NCBI GenBank assembly: GCA_035720945.1
Contig: DASTNK010000153.1
Location: forward strand, 1 to 7,991
Direction: 5' to 3'
Source of the DNA: SCQX01 sp035720945
GTDB lineage: Bacteria; Pseudomonadota; Gammaproteobacteria; Burkholderiales; Burkholderiaceae_B
Length of the DNA stretch: 7,991 bases
Shown here: positions 1 to 6,904 of the stretch, one piece after another
How the letters are laid out: every line of letters starts with the position of its first letter
Numbering within the stretch: the first letter of the stretch is position 1
Notes under the pieces: generated by a model
The model's database searches: none
What the model was told of the DNA's origin: nothing
What the model saw: only the letters and a program-made list of their open reading frames with translations
Program-made: the position numbers and the translations under genes

Positions 1-1086
1 CAGAGTAACGGGCAGGTCAATCTTCCGGTGAATAACTTCGTGCGTTTCACCTGGCGGACGGTGGTGCCCACCGCGGCGCACGGCCCACAGGCCATCAGCG
101 TCGAAAGACCGGGTGCCGGCATGATGGCGCTGGACGTGGGCGATGCGACGAGCACGGGCGGGTCCATCGCGGGCAACGATAAAGCCAGGACAGGCGGCCG
201 TGCATCCGGATTCATCAGCGCGGCCACGACCACCAACGCGCCAATGCCAACCACCGACTTGCGCACGGCCGCGCCGGGGAATGCCGGCAGTGCTTCAAAT
301 CCCGTCCCGAACCACACTGACACATCCGGGCAGCCATCTCAAACGGTACGGGTCGAACACTCGGCCTTCGACAACTTCCGCAGCGCGATCTCGACGTTCG
401 AGCCGATCTACTTCGATTTCGGCGACAAGGGTGGTGCGAACGCGCGCTTCCAGCTCAGTTTCAAGTACCGGCTGTTCACGCCCGAGGACCCGCGCAAGCC
501 CGGATTTCTAGACAATCTGTACTTCGGCTACACGCAAACATCGCTGTGGGATCTACATGACAATTCGGTGCCGTTCGTCGACACCACCTACAATCCCAGC
601 CTGTTCTGGCACAAGCAAAAGCTCTGGCAGACGACCGATCAACGCTGGTTCACGGGGTTGGCCACCGGCGTGGAACACAAATCGAACGGCAAGGGCGGCG
701 ACGATTCACGCTCACTCAACGACGTCTTCGTGCAACCCGAGCTCAATCATCGGTTCAACAACGGCAGCACACTGACCTTCGCCCCCCGCGTCAAGGCCTA
801 TTTCCTCGATGATCAAAACGCCGACTACGCATCCTATCTGGGGCGCGTCGACTGGAAGCTGCGCTGGGCGCAGGACAACGGGCTGGTGCTGGATGCGCTG
901 TATCAGCAGGGCCACCATGGGCATCACGCGGTCCAGCTCGAGGCCGCGTGGCCCCTGCAACGCACGTTCCTGCACATGAACGGCTACCTGCACGTGCAGT
1001 TCTATCAGGGATACGGGGAAACATTGCTGGGCTACAACGTCAAGGCCGACCCCCAGGTACGCATCGGCCTGTCGCTGGTACCCTGA
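1..1086 (+). CDS. pldA: Outer-membrane phospholipase A (OMPLA), 5'-truncated by the window edge
   Basis: OMPLA is a calcium-dependent outer-membrane beta-barrel that hydrolyses acyl chains of phospholipids misplaced in the outer leaflet. The frame is open from base 1. The first possible start (GTG at 28) gives no signal peptide, so the true start is left of the window. The family signature H-x-S-N-G...S-R-S-x-N is clear: catalytic His at 676-678, Ser at 682-684 and Asn at 718-720 have the same spacing as E. coli His142, Ser144 and Asn156. The Ser at 706-708 matches calcium ligand Ser152. Further OMPLA-like stretches are YTQTSLW and PFVDTTYNP before the active site and GYGETLLGYN near the end. 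A short N-terminal domain is joined to the barrel by a low-complexity linker (about 139-345). The protein ends in Val-Pro, not the aromatic residue usual for barrel proteins. The family call is secure; the gene name rests on the catalytic motif. Confidence 0.93.
   Translation, partial: QSNGQVNLPVNNFVRFTWRTVVPTAAHGPQAISVERPGAGMMALDVGDATSTGGSIAGNDKARTGGRASGFISAATTTNAPMPTTDLRTAAPGNAGSASNPVPNHTDTSGQPSQTVRVEHSAFDNFRSAISTFEPIYFDFGDKGGANARFQLSFKYRLFTPEDPRKPGFLDNLYFGYTQTSLWDLHDNSVPFVDTTYNPSLFWHKQKLWQTTDQRWFTGLATGVEHKSNGKGGDDSRSLNDVFVQPELNHRFNNGSTLTFAPRVKAYFLDDQNADYASYLGRVDWKLRWAQDNGLVLDALYQQGHHGHHAVQLEAAWPLQRTFLHMNGYLHVQFYQGYGETLLGYNVKADPQVRIGLSLVP
139..345 (+). other. Low-complexity linker inside the phospholipase A gene
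   Basis: About 70 codons between the N-terminal segment (ending near GMMALDV) and the first barrel strands encode mostly Ala, Gly, Thr, Ser, Pro and Asn, with no hydrophobic periodicity. The frame stays open, so this is a flexible in-frame spacer and not a frameshift. E. coli OMPLA has no comparable stretch. The N-terminal segment probably forms a separate periplasmic part tethered to the barrel; that role is inference. Confidence 0.6.
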
Positions 1087-1107
1087 TTCCGGACGCACGG
1101 CGTGATT

Positions 1108-1135
1108 TTGCGGGGCGTGGATTAGCTCATACACT
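1108..1135 (+). promoter_or_regulatory. Possible sigma70-type promoter for the oxidoreductase gene
   Basis: TTGCGG (1108-1113) and TACACT (1130-1135) are separated by 16 nt, and each matches 4 of 6 bases of the sigma70 consensus. Transcription would begin near 1142, giving a leader of about 86 nt. The site lies just after the phospholipase stop codon, as expected if the oxidoreductase is transcribed separately. This is a pattern match only. Confidence 0.4.
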
Positions 1136-1152
1136 AGGGCTACCCACTCGAA

Positions 1153-1174
1153 AGGCCCCGCACAACGAGGGCCT
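1153..1174 (+). terminator. GC-rich hairpin between phospholipase and oxidoreductase genes (weak terminator or leader hairpin)
   Basis: AGGCCC (1153-1158) and GGGCCT (1169-1174) form a perfect 6-bp stem with a 10-nt loop. No T-run follows, so it is a poor intrinsic terminator. It lies downstream of the proposed promoter and could equally be a hairpin in the oxidoreductase leader. Its function is not established. Confidence 0.25.
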
Positions 1175-1215
1175 GGCTAGGGCAGACCCCACACGGCGCA
1201 AACGACCGGACACGC

Positions 1216-1220
1216 AGGAG
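1216..1220 (+). promoter_or_regulatory. Ribosome binding site of the oxidoreductase gene
   Basis: AGGAG lies 7 nt before the ATG at 1228, a near-ideal Shine-Dalgarno sequence and spacing. It supports the 1228 start. Confidence 0.8.
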
Positions 1221-1227
1221 ACTTGAG

Positions 1228-4200
1228 ATGAACGCACCCCTTGATCAGGCGGCGCTATCCCGGCTTGCCAAAGCCTCCCTTGACGACAAGTACACGCTTG
1301 AACGCGGTCGTATATACATCAGCGGCACGCAAGCGCTGGTGCGCCTGCCCATGCTGCAGCGCCTGCGCGACCGCGGGGCCGGGCTCAACACGGCGGGCTT
1401 CATCTCGGGCTACCGCGGCTCCCCCCTTGGCGCGCTGGACATGGCCTTGTGGAAGGCCCGGGAACACCTGGACGCCAACGGCATCGTGTTCCAGCCCGGG
1501 TTGAATGAAGACCTTGCGGCCACATCCGTTTGGGGCACACAGCAGATCAACCTGTATCCGGACGCCACCGTCGATGGGGTGTTCGGCATGTGGTACGGCA
1601 AGGGCCCTGGCGTGGACCGGTCCATGGACGTGCTCAAGCACGCCAACTCGGCCGGCACCTCACCGCATGGCGGGGTGCTGGTTCTGGCGGGGGATGATCA
1701 CGCCGCCAAGTCATCCACGCTGGCGCATCAGTCCGAACACGTGTTCCAGGCGGCCGGCATTCCCGTGCTGTACCCCGCCAACGTACAGGAATATTTGGAC
1801 TACGGCCTGCACGGCTGGGCCATGAGCCGGTATTCGGGCCTGTGGGTAGCCATGAAGTGCGTCACCGACGTCGTCGAATCCACCGCGTCGGTGGATATCG
1901 ACCCGGACCGCGTCCGTATCGTCCTGCCGGAAGACGTCGCCCTGCCTGACGGGGGGCTGGGCATACGATGGCCCGACCCGCCACTGGTGCAGGAAGCGCG
2001 CCTGATGGATCACAAGTGGTACGCGGCGCTGGCCTACACGCGCGCGAATCGGCTCAATCGCGTCGTCATCGATTCACCCAGGGCGCGCTTCGGCATCATG
2101 GCGGCCGGCAAGGCCTATCTGGACACGCGCCAGGCGCTCGCCGATCTGGGGCTGGACGAGGCCACCTGCGCGCAAATCGGCATCCGTCTCATCAAGATTG
2201 GCTGCGTGTGGCCGCTCAACGCCCAGGACGCCCGCGAATTCGCCACCGGGCTGGAGGAAATCCTGGTCGTGGAGGAAAAGCGCCAGATCCTCGAGTACGC
2301 GCTCAAGGAAGAACTGTACAACTGGCGCGACGATGTACGCCCCAGGGTGTACGGCAAGTTCGACGAAAAAGACAATGCGGGCGGTGAATGGTCCACACCG
2401 CGCGGCCAGTGGCTGTTGCCCGCGCACAGCGAGCTTTCCCCCGCCGTCATCGCCAAGGCGATCGGCCGTCGCCTCGACAAGGCTGGCCTGCCGGCCGACA
2501 TTGGCGCGCACATCGCCGCGCGGCTGGCCATCATCGACGCCAAGGAACGCGAACTGGCCGGTCCCGTCACCACGGTGGAACGCAAGCCGTGGTTCTGCTC
2601 CGGCTGCCCGCACAACACCTCCACGAAGGTCCCGGATGGCTCACGGGCCATGGCCGGCATCGGTTGCCATTACATGGCCATCTGGATGGACCGCAACACC
2701 GCCACGTTCAGCCACATGGGCGGCGAAGGCGCGGCCTGGATCGGCCAGGCCCCCTTCACTCGCGAGAAACATGTGTTCGCCAACCTGGGCGATGGCACGT
2801 ACTGCCATTCGGGCCTGCTGGCCATACGCGCCGCTGTGTCCGCGGGCGTCAACATCACCTACAAGATTCTCTACAACGACGCCGTGGCCATGACCGGTGG
2901 CCAGCCGGTCGACAGCGGGCTCAAGGTTTCCGACCTGGTGGCGCAAGTGCATGCCGAGGGCGTGCGACGCGTCGTCATCGTGACCGATGAGCCCGAAAAG
3001 TATCACGGCATCGCGCTGGTGGGTCAGCCCACTGTGCATCACCGCCGTGATCTCGACAAGATCCAGCGCGAACTGCGCGACATCGCGGGCACGACCGTGC
3101 TCGTCTACGACCAGACGTGCGCCACCGAGAAGCGCCGCCGGCGCAAGCGCGGCGCCTACCCCGACCCTGCCCGCCGCGTATTCATCAATCCGGCGGTCTG
3201 CGAAGGCTGCGGCGACTGCTCGGTTCAATCCAACTGCCTGTCGGTCGAACCCCTGGAAACGCCGCTGGGCACCAAGCGCAAGATCAACCAATCGTCATGC
3301 AACAAGGATTTTTCCTGCGCGAACGGTTTCTGCCCCAGTTTCATCACCGCCGAGGGCGCGCAGGTGCGCAAACCCTCCATGGACGCCGGCCGCACGGCCA
3401 GCCTGGATTCTTTCAACCTGCCCGAACCCGCGTTGCCGGCCCTCGATACCGGCTATGGCATTCTGGTCACCGGCATAGGCGGCACCGGGGTGGTCACCAT
3501 CGGCGGCCTGCTCGGCATGGCGGCGCACCTGGAGGACAAGGGGGTCACCGTGCTCGACATGGCCGGCCTCGCCCAGAAAGGCGGTGCCGTGCTCAGCCAC
3601 GTGCAGATCGCGAACCGGCCGGAAGACATCCACGCCACGCGCATCGCCACAGGCGAAGCCGCCCTGGTCATCGGTTGCGACGCCATCGTGTCGTCGTCGG
3701 CTGAAGTCCTGTCCAAGGTCCGCGAAGGGGTGACTCGCGCCGCCATCAACAGCGCCGACAGCCCCACCGCCGACATCATCCGGAATCCAAAATGGACGTT
3801 CCCGCGCGCGTCGACCGAAGCCCACCTGGAACAAGCCATCGGCGCGGGCTGCGAATTCCTCGACGCCAACGCGCTGGCGGTGCGATTGCTGGGCGACGCC
3901 ATCTACGCCAACCCGCTGATGCTGGGCTATGCATGGCAAAAGGGCTGGATACCCCTGTCGCTGGAAAGCCTGATGCGCGCCATCGAACTCAACGGCGTGC
4001 AGATCGAGAACAACAAGAACGCGTTCACATGGGGCCGGACAGTGGCGCAGCATGGTGCGCAGGCTGTGGCGCCCGAACCGCGCCCATCCGGCGGGGACGC
4101 CGACGTGACGGCCCTGCCCGAAACACTGGACGCGCTGGTGGCGCGCCATATCAAACAGCTGACGGCCTACCAGAACAAACGATACGCGCGGCGATACGCG

Positions 4201-4791
4201 CGCGCGATTGAAAAGATACGCGCCAAAGAGGCGTCGCTGGATGCCCCCGGCGCCCTGCCGCTGACCCGCGCCGTGGCTGTCAATCTCGCCAAGCTCATGG
4301 CCTACAAAGATGAATACGAAGTCGCGCGCCTGTTCACCGACCCGGTTTTCAAGGAACAACTGCGTGAACAGTTCCAGGGCGAGCCTGGCAAGGACTATCA
4401 GGTGCATTTTCATCTGGCCCCGCCGCTGCTGGCCCGCAAGGATGAAAGCGGACACTTGATCAAGCGCAAGTTCGGCCCCTGGATGATGCGCGCATTTGGA
4501 ATCCTGGCCCGATGCAAGGGTTTGCGCGGGACGCCTCTCGATGTCTTTGGGAAAACGGACGAACGGCGAATGGAGCGGCAACTGATCGTTGACTACATCG
4601 ATCTGGTCGAGGAGCTTGACCGCACCCTGGATCAGGGCAATCGCGACACGGCCATCGCACTGGCCAGCCTGCCCGACGACATACGCGGCTTTGGCCACGT
4701 GAAGGACAAGAGCATCGAGGTGGTGGCGGTTCGGCGTGCCTCACTCTTGGAGCGATATCGGAGCACGGCACCGGTGCGACAAGCTGCCTGA
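1228..4791 (+). CDS. Indolepyruvate ferredoxin oxidoreductase, single-chain fused form
   Basis: This 1187-residue protein belongs to the thiamine-diphosphate 2-oxoacid:ferredoxin oxidoreductases. Family members decarboxylate aryl-pyruvates such as indolepyruvate to the acyl-CoA and pass electrons to ferredoxin. The proteobacterial form fuses the archaeal IorA and IorB subunits. Seen here: an N-terminal TPP-pyrimidine domain (about 25-250) with the probable TPP-activating Glu94 in LNEDLAATS and conserved WYGKGPGVDR and GDDHAAKSS motifs; CSGCP at 457-460; a TPP-Mg domain with GDG at 521-523 and Asn550-Asp551; Cys658, 661, 664, 670 and Cys691, 697, 702 as likely iron-sulfur ligands; a gamma/IorB-like domain from about 742 with GxGGTG at 749-754; and a C-terminal extension (about 1000-1180) resembling DUF6537. 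Length is normal for the fused family. No ferredoxin or electron-acceptor gene is nearby. The exact substrate (indolepyruvate, phenylpyruvate or a branched 2-oxoacid) cannot be read from sequence. A gene for the downstream membrane protein follows after 5 nt. Confidence 0.93.
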   Translation: MNAPLDQAALSRLAKASLDDKYTLERGRIYISGTQALVRLPMLQRLRDRGAGLNTAGFISGYRGSPLGALDMALWKAREHLDANGIVFQPGLNEDLAATSVWGTQQINLYPDATVDGVFGMWYGKGPGVDRSMDVLKHANSAGTSPHGGVLVLAGDDHAAKSSTLAHQSEHVFQAAGIPVLYPANVQEYLDYGLHGWAMSRYSGLWVAMKCVTDVVESTASVDIDPDRVRIVLPEDVALPDGGLGIRWPDPPLVQEARLMDHKWYAALAYTRANRLNRVVIDSPRARFGIMAAGKAYLDTRQALADLGLDEATCAQIGIRLIKIGCVWPLNAQDAREFATGLEEILVVEEKRQILEYALKEELYNWRDDVRPRVYGKFDEKDNAGGEWSTPRGQWLLPAHSELSPAVIAKAIGRRLDKAGLPADIGAHIAARLAIIDAKERELAGPVTTVERKPWFCSGCPHNTSTKVPDGSRAMAGIGCHYMAIWMDRNTATFSHMGGEGAAWIGQAPFTREKHVFANLGDGTYCHSGLLAIRAAVSAGVNITYKILYNDAVAMTGGQPVDSGLKVSDLVAQVHAEGVRRVVIVTDEPEKYHGIALVGQPTVHHRRDLDKIQRELRDIAGTTVLVYDQTCATEKRRRRKRGAYPDPARRVFINPAVCEGCGDCSVQSNCLSVEPLETPLGTKRKINQSSCNKDFSCANGFCPSFITAEGAQVRKPSMDAGRTASLDSFNLPEPALPALDTGYGILVTGIGGTGVVTIGGLLGMAAHLEDKGVTVLDMAGLAQKGGAVLSHVQIANRPEDIHATRIATGEAALVIGCDAIVSSSAEVLSKVREGVTRAAINSADSPTADIIRNPKWTFPRASTEAHLEQAIGAGCEFLDANALAVRLLGDAIYANPLMLGYAWQKGWIPLSLESLMRAIELNGVQIENNKNAFTWGRTVAQHGAQAVAPEPRPSGGDADVTALPETLDALVARHIKQLTAYQNKRYARRYARAIEKIRAKEASLDAPGALPLTRAVAVNLAKLMAYKDEYEVARLFTDPVFKEQLREQFQGEPGKDYQVHFHLAPPLLARKDESGHLIKRKFGPWMMRAFGILARCKGLRGTPLDVFGKTDERRMERQLIVDYIDLVEELDRTLDQGNRDTAIALASLPDDIRGFGHVKDKSIEVVAVRRASLLERYRSTAPVRQAA

Positions 4792-4796
4792 CCCCT

Positions 4797-6710
4797 ATGC
4801 GCGACCTCACCCTGGCCTTCATCGTTTCCAGCTTTTGCCTGCTGACACTCAGCCGCTGCCTGCTCGCGGCATGGCAGTGGCCGCGCGTCCGGCAGGCGGG
4901 TGGACTGCTGCCCATCTTGCGAGGCGGATTGCGCATCGACGCGCACCAGATCGCCATCTTCGCAGCCGTCCCGGCGCTGCTTTCCCCCTGGCTCGGTCAC
5001 ATGCAGGCGGCGGTCTCCATCACCGCCCTCTGGTTCCAGGCGTGCTGGTTCATCTTCGTGCTGCTGGAAGCGTCCACACCCCAATTCATCCAGGAATACG
5101 ACACCCGCCCCAACCGCCTGTACGTGGAATACCTGAAGCATCCACAAGAAGTCTTCGGCATGCTGTGGAAAGGCTACAAGGCCGTCATACTCGCGGCGCT
5201 CGGGGTGCTCGCGGCGTTCGTGTGGCTGGGGCACGGGCTGTTCGGTCACATCGCGCCAGACACAGCCATGGCATGGTGGCTGCGCCCCGTCGTCAGCCTG
5301 GTGGTGGTGGCTGTGGCCATTCTGGCCATACGCGGCTCCCTGGGCCACCGCCCCATCAACCCTTCAACCGTCGCATATTGCGGCGACAGCATGCTGAACA
5401 CCTTGCCGCTGAATTCGTTCTACAACGTCTGCTATGCGCTCTACAGCATGAAGAATGAGCGCTCGGCGCACGATGTGTATGGCGACATGCCCGACGAAGA
5501 CGTCAACGACATCGTCACGCGCTGCGCGGGAATGCCGCGCACGCACTCTGACATCCCCACCCTGCACCTGCAGCAACCCATCACAGAGCGCGCCCGCCCC
5601 CTGAACATTGTCATGATCATCGAGGAAAGCCTGGGCGCGCAGTATGTCAGTCATCTGGGCGGGGTGGAACTCACCCCGGAACTGGATGCGCTCGCCGCCC
5701 AAGCCTGGACGTTCACCCGGGCCTTCGCCAGCGGCACCCGTTCGGTGCGCGGCCTGGAGGCCGTGGTGGCGGGGTTCCCACCCACGATCTCCGATGCCGC
5801 CCTGCGCCTGCCGGATGCGCAAAGCAATTTCTTCACATTGGCGCAGACGCTCCGCCGACACGGCTATCGTTCCCGCTTCATCTACGGCGGGGAAGCCCAT
5901 TTCGACAACATGAAGAGCTTCTTCCTGGGCAACGGTTTCGACGACCTGTACGACCTGCCCACGTTCTCCAATCCGGCTTTCGTCGGCACCTGGGGGGTAT
6001 CGGACGAAGATATGTGCGACCGCCTGGACGACCTGCTTTCCAAAGATGGGGAGCAGCCCACCTTCACGCTGGCCTTTTCCGTCACCAATCATTCGCCATG
6101 GGAATATCCGCGGGGCCGCATTGAATCCCAAGGGGAGCCGGCCAGCGAGCAGAACACGGTGCGCTACGCCGACTGGGCGCTCGGACGGTTCTTCCGCAAG
6201 GCGCGGGAATCCCAATACTGGGACAACACCATATTTCTCATCGTCGCGGACCATGATTCGCGCGTGTTCGGCGCCAATCTGGTGCCCCTCAAACATTTCC
6301 ACATTCCCGCCCTGATCCTCGGCGGCACCGTCGAGCCGCGCCGGGACGACCGCCTGATCAGCCAGATCGATCTCCCCCCCACTTTGCTGTCGCTCGCGGG
6401 CCTGCGCACCGAGCACCCCATGATCGGCCATGACCTCACCCGGCCCGGCAATGGCCCCGGGCGCGCCATGATGCAGTACAACGAGAACTACGGGTATCTG
6501 AGAGGTGACAACCTACTGGTCCTCGAGCCGCATCGCCCGCCTACGCAGTACACGTGGCGCGCCCCCGACGACTACACGCCCGTCGACATCGATCCTGATC
6601 TGGCGCGCGAAGCCCTGGCCCACGTGCTGTGGCCCAGTTGGGCGTACCGGAACCGCGCCTACACGCTGCCAGGGCTGGGCCGTTCGGGCGGCGGGCGGGC
6701 TTCGGCCTGA
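4797..6710 (+). CDS. LTA synthase family protein (membrane sulfatase-fold phosphoglycerol/phosphoethanolamine transferase-like)
   Basis: The 637-residue protein has the architecture of the LtaS/OpgB superfamily: about five N-terminal membrane segments (roughly residues 5-26, 51-67, 70-92, 129-148, 161-179) and a C-terminal alkaline-phosphatase/sulfatase-fold domain from about 272, expected in the periplasm. Metal and catalytic positions are recognisable: Glu277 in NIVMIIEES, the nucleophile candidate Thr314 in ASGTRS, His432 in TNHSPW, and Asp485-His486 in VADHD. These correspond to LtaS Glu255, Thr300, His416, Asp475 and His476. Gram-negative relatives transfer phosphoglycerol or phosphoethanolamine from phospholipid to glycans or lipids, for example OpgB on osmoregulated periplasmic glucans; the acceptor here is unknown. 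The ATG lies 5 nt after the oxidoreductase stop and is preceded by a pyrimidine-rich stretch without a clear Shine-Dalgarno, so expression probably depends on coupling to the upstream gene. The enzyme class is well supported; the substrate is not. Confidence 0.88.
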   Translation: MRDLTLAFIVSSFCLLTLSRCLLAAWQWPRVRQAGGLLPILRGGLRIDAHQIAIFAAVPALLSPWLGHMQAAVSITALWFQACWFIFVLLEASTPQFIQEYDTRPNRLYVEYLKHPQEVFGMLWKGYKAVILAALGVLAAFVWLGHGLFGHIAPDTAMAWWLRPVVSLVVVAVAILAIRGSLGHRPINPSTVAYCGDSMLNTLPLNSFYNVCYALYSMKNERSAHDVYGDMPDEDVNDIVTRCAGMPRTHSDIPTLHLQQPITERARPLNIVMIIEESLGAQYVSHLGGVELTPELDALAAQAWTFTRAFASGTRSVRGLEAVVAGFPPTISDAALRLPDAQSNFFTLAQTLRRHGYRSRFIYGGEAHFDNMKSFFLGNGFDDLYDLPTFSNPAFVGTWGVSDEDMCDRLDDLLSKDGEQPTFTLAFSVTNHSPWEYPRGRIESQGEPASEQNTVRYADWALGRFFRKARESQYWDNTIFLIVADHDSRVFGANLVPLKHFHIPALILGGTVEPRRDDRLISQIDLPPTLLSLAGLRTEHPMIGHDLTRPGNGPGRAMMQYNENYGYLRGDNLLVLEPHRPPTQYTWRAPDDYTPVDIDPDLAREALAHVLWPSWAYRNRAYTLPGLGRSGGGRASA

Positions 6711-6712
6711 AG

Positions 6713-6735
6713 AACAGGCTCGTCCGAGCCTGGTT
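6713..6735 (+). terminator. Hairpin directly after the LTA-synthase-like gene, possible terminator
   Basis: CAGGCTCG (6715-6722) and CGAGCCTG (6725-6732) are perfect inverted complements separated by 2 nt; in RNA this gives about 7 bp with a GTCC loop. Flanking AA and TT can extend the stem past a bulged G. It begins 2 nt after the stop codon, where a transcript end would be expected. The downstream T-tract is weak (only TGGTTGC). The right arm is also part of the first unit of the adjacent tandem array. Confidence 0.45.
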
Positions 6736-6817
6736 GCGGTGGGCCGGGTCACATCGCGTTGATCCGAGCCTGGTTGCTCTGACCCGAGACTTGCCACTTT
6801 GATCAGAGCTGCGTCTC
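6718..6817. repeat. Five degenerate 20-bp tandem repeats
   Basis: Units at 6718-6737, 6738-6757, 6758-6777, 6778-6797 and 6798-6817 align without gaps. Unit positions 3 (T), 7 (C), 9 (G), 11 (G) and 20 (C) are identical in all five, and G at 4, C at 8, A at 10 and G at 16 occur in four of five. The consensus is close to GTTGATCCGAGCCTGGTTGC. Units 1 and 3 match at 17 of 20 bases, including an exact 15-base run (6723-6737 and 6763-6777). Units 2, 4 and 5 match unit 3 at 11 to 13 of 20. The array fills the gap between two genes and starts 7 nt after a stop codon. No ORF or transposase is associated. The function is unknown; it could be a decayed minisatellite or a set of protein-binding sites. 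Confidence 0.75.
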
Positions 6818-6857
6818 AGTGCCTTGCGTCCGATGAATTCTCGCAAAGCACGATGCG

Positions 6858-6863
6858 TACAAT
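6858..6863 (+). promoter_or_regulatory. Possible -10 box for the dehydrogenase gene
   Basis: TACAAT matches 5 of 6 bases of the sigma70 -10 consensus and lies 41 nt before the proposed start codon. No good -35 box is found at 16-18 nt; the nearest TTG-type hexamer (6824-6829) is 28 nt away. If real, the promoter is weak or activator-dependent, with transcription starting near 6870. Confidence 0.4.
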
Positions 6864-6868
6864 ACCTG

Positions 6869-6881
6869 GTGACAAAGTCAC
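6869..6881. promoter_or_regulatory. Perfect 5-3-5 inverted repeat at the predicted transcription start
   Basis: GTGAC-AAA-GTCAC is a perfect dyad beginning 5 nt after the -10-like box and ending 12 nt before the Shine-Dalgarno. That position suits a repressor operator or a small leader hairpin. No regulator gene is in the window, and a 10-base dyad can occur by chance. Confidence 0.35.
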
Positions 6882-6893
6882 GGAACCATCAAC

Positions 6894-6898
6894 GGGAG
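6894..6898 (+). promoter_or_regulatory. Ribosome binding site that decides the dehydrogenase start
   Basis: GGGAG lies 6 nt before the ATG at 6905. The same frame can be extended upstream to a TTG at 6824, but that would place the -10-like box, the dyad and this Shine-Dalgarno inside the gene and add 27 residues that look unlike the family. The 6905 ATG is therefore preferred. Confidence 0.75.
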
Positions 6899-6904
6899 CG
6901 TCGC

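Noticed and set aside
28..30. GTG at 28 as the real start of the phospholipase gene
   Set aside because: The frame is open to base 1 and a start here would leave an outer-membrane protein without a signal peptide.
948..1226. 92-codon plus-strand frame between phospholipase and oxidoreductase genes
   Set aside because: It begins inside the phospholipase gene out of frame, has Arg/Pro-rich shadow composition and no ribosome binding site.
4180..4235. Repeated CGATACGCGCG-like pieces in the oxidoreductase gene
   Set aside because: They encode the RYARRYAR...KIRAKEA stretch of the C-terminal domain; I read them as ordinary coding with GC-rich Arg/Ala codons, not a DNA repeat element.
3295..4698. 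467-codon open frame on the minus strand opposite the oxidoreductase gene
   Set aside because: It lies antisense to a well-recognised conserved gene, shows no protein family features, and long antisense frames are common in GC-rich coding DNA.
4457..5348. Minus-strand frames (for example 4460-4957 and 4632-5348) across the junction of the two coupled genes
   Set aside because: They are antisense to both recognised proteins and their translations are Arg/Ser/Gln-rich with no recognisable motif.
6824..6904. Upstream TTG start extending the dehydrogenase by 27 residues
   Set aside because: A proper Shine-Dalgarno precedes the ATG at 6905; the extension covers likely promoter elements and is basic and unlike the family.
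6711..6904. CRISPR-like array in the intergenic region
   Set aside because: Repeats are directly abutting degenerate 20-bp units with no unique spacers and no cas genes.
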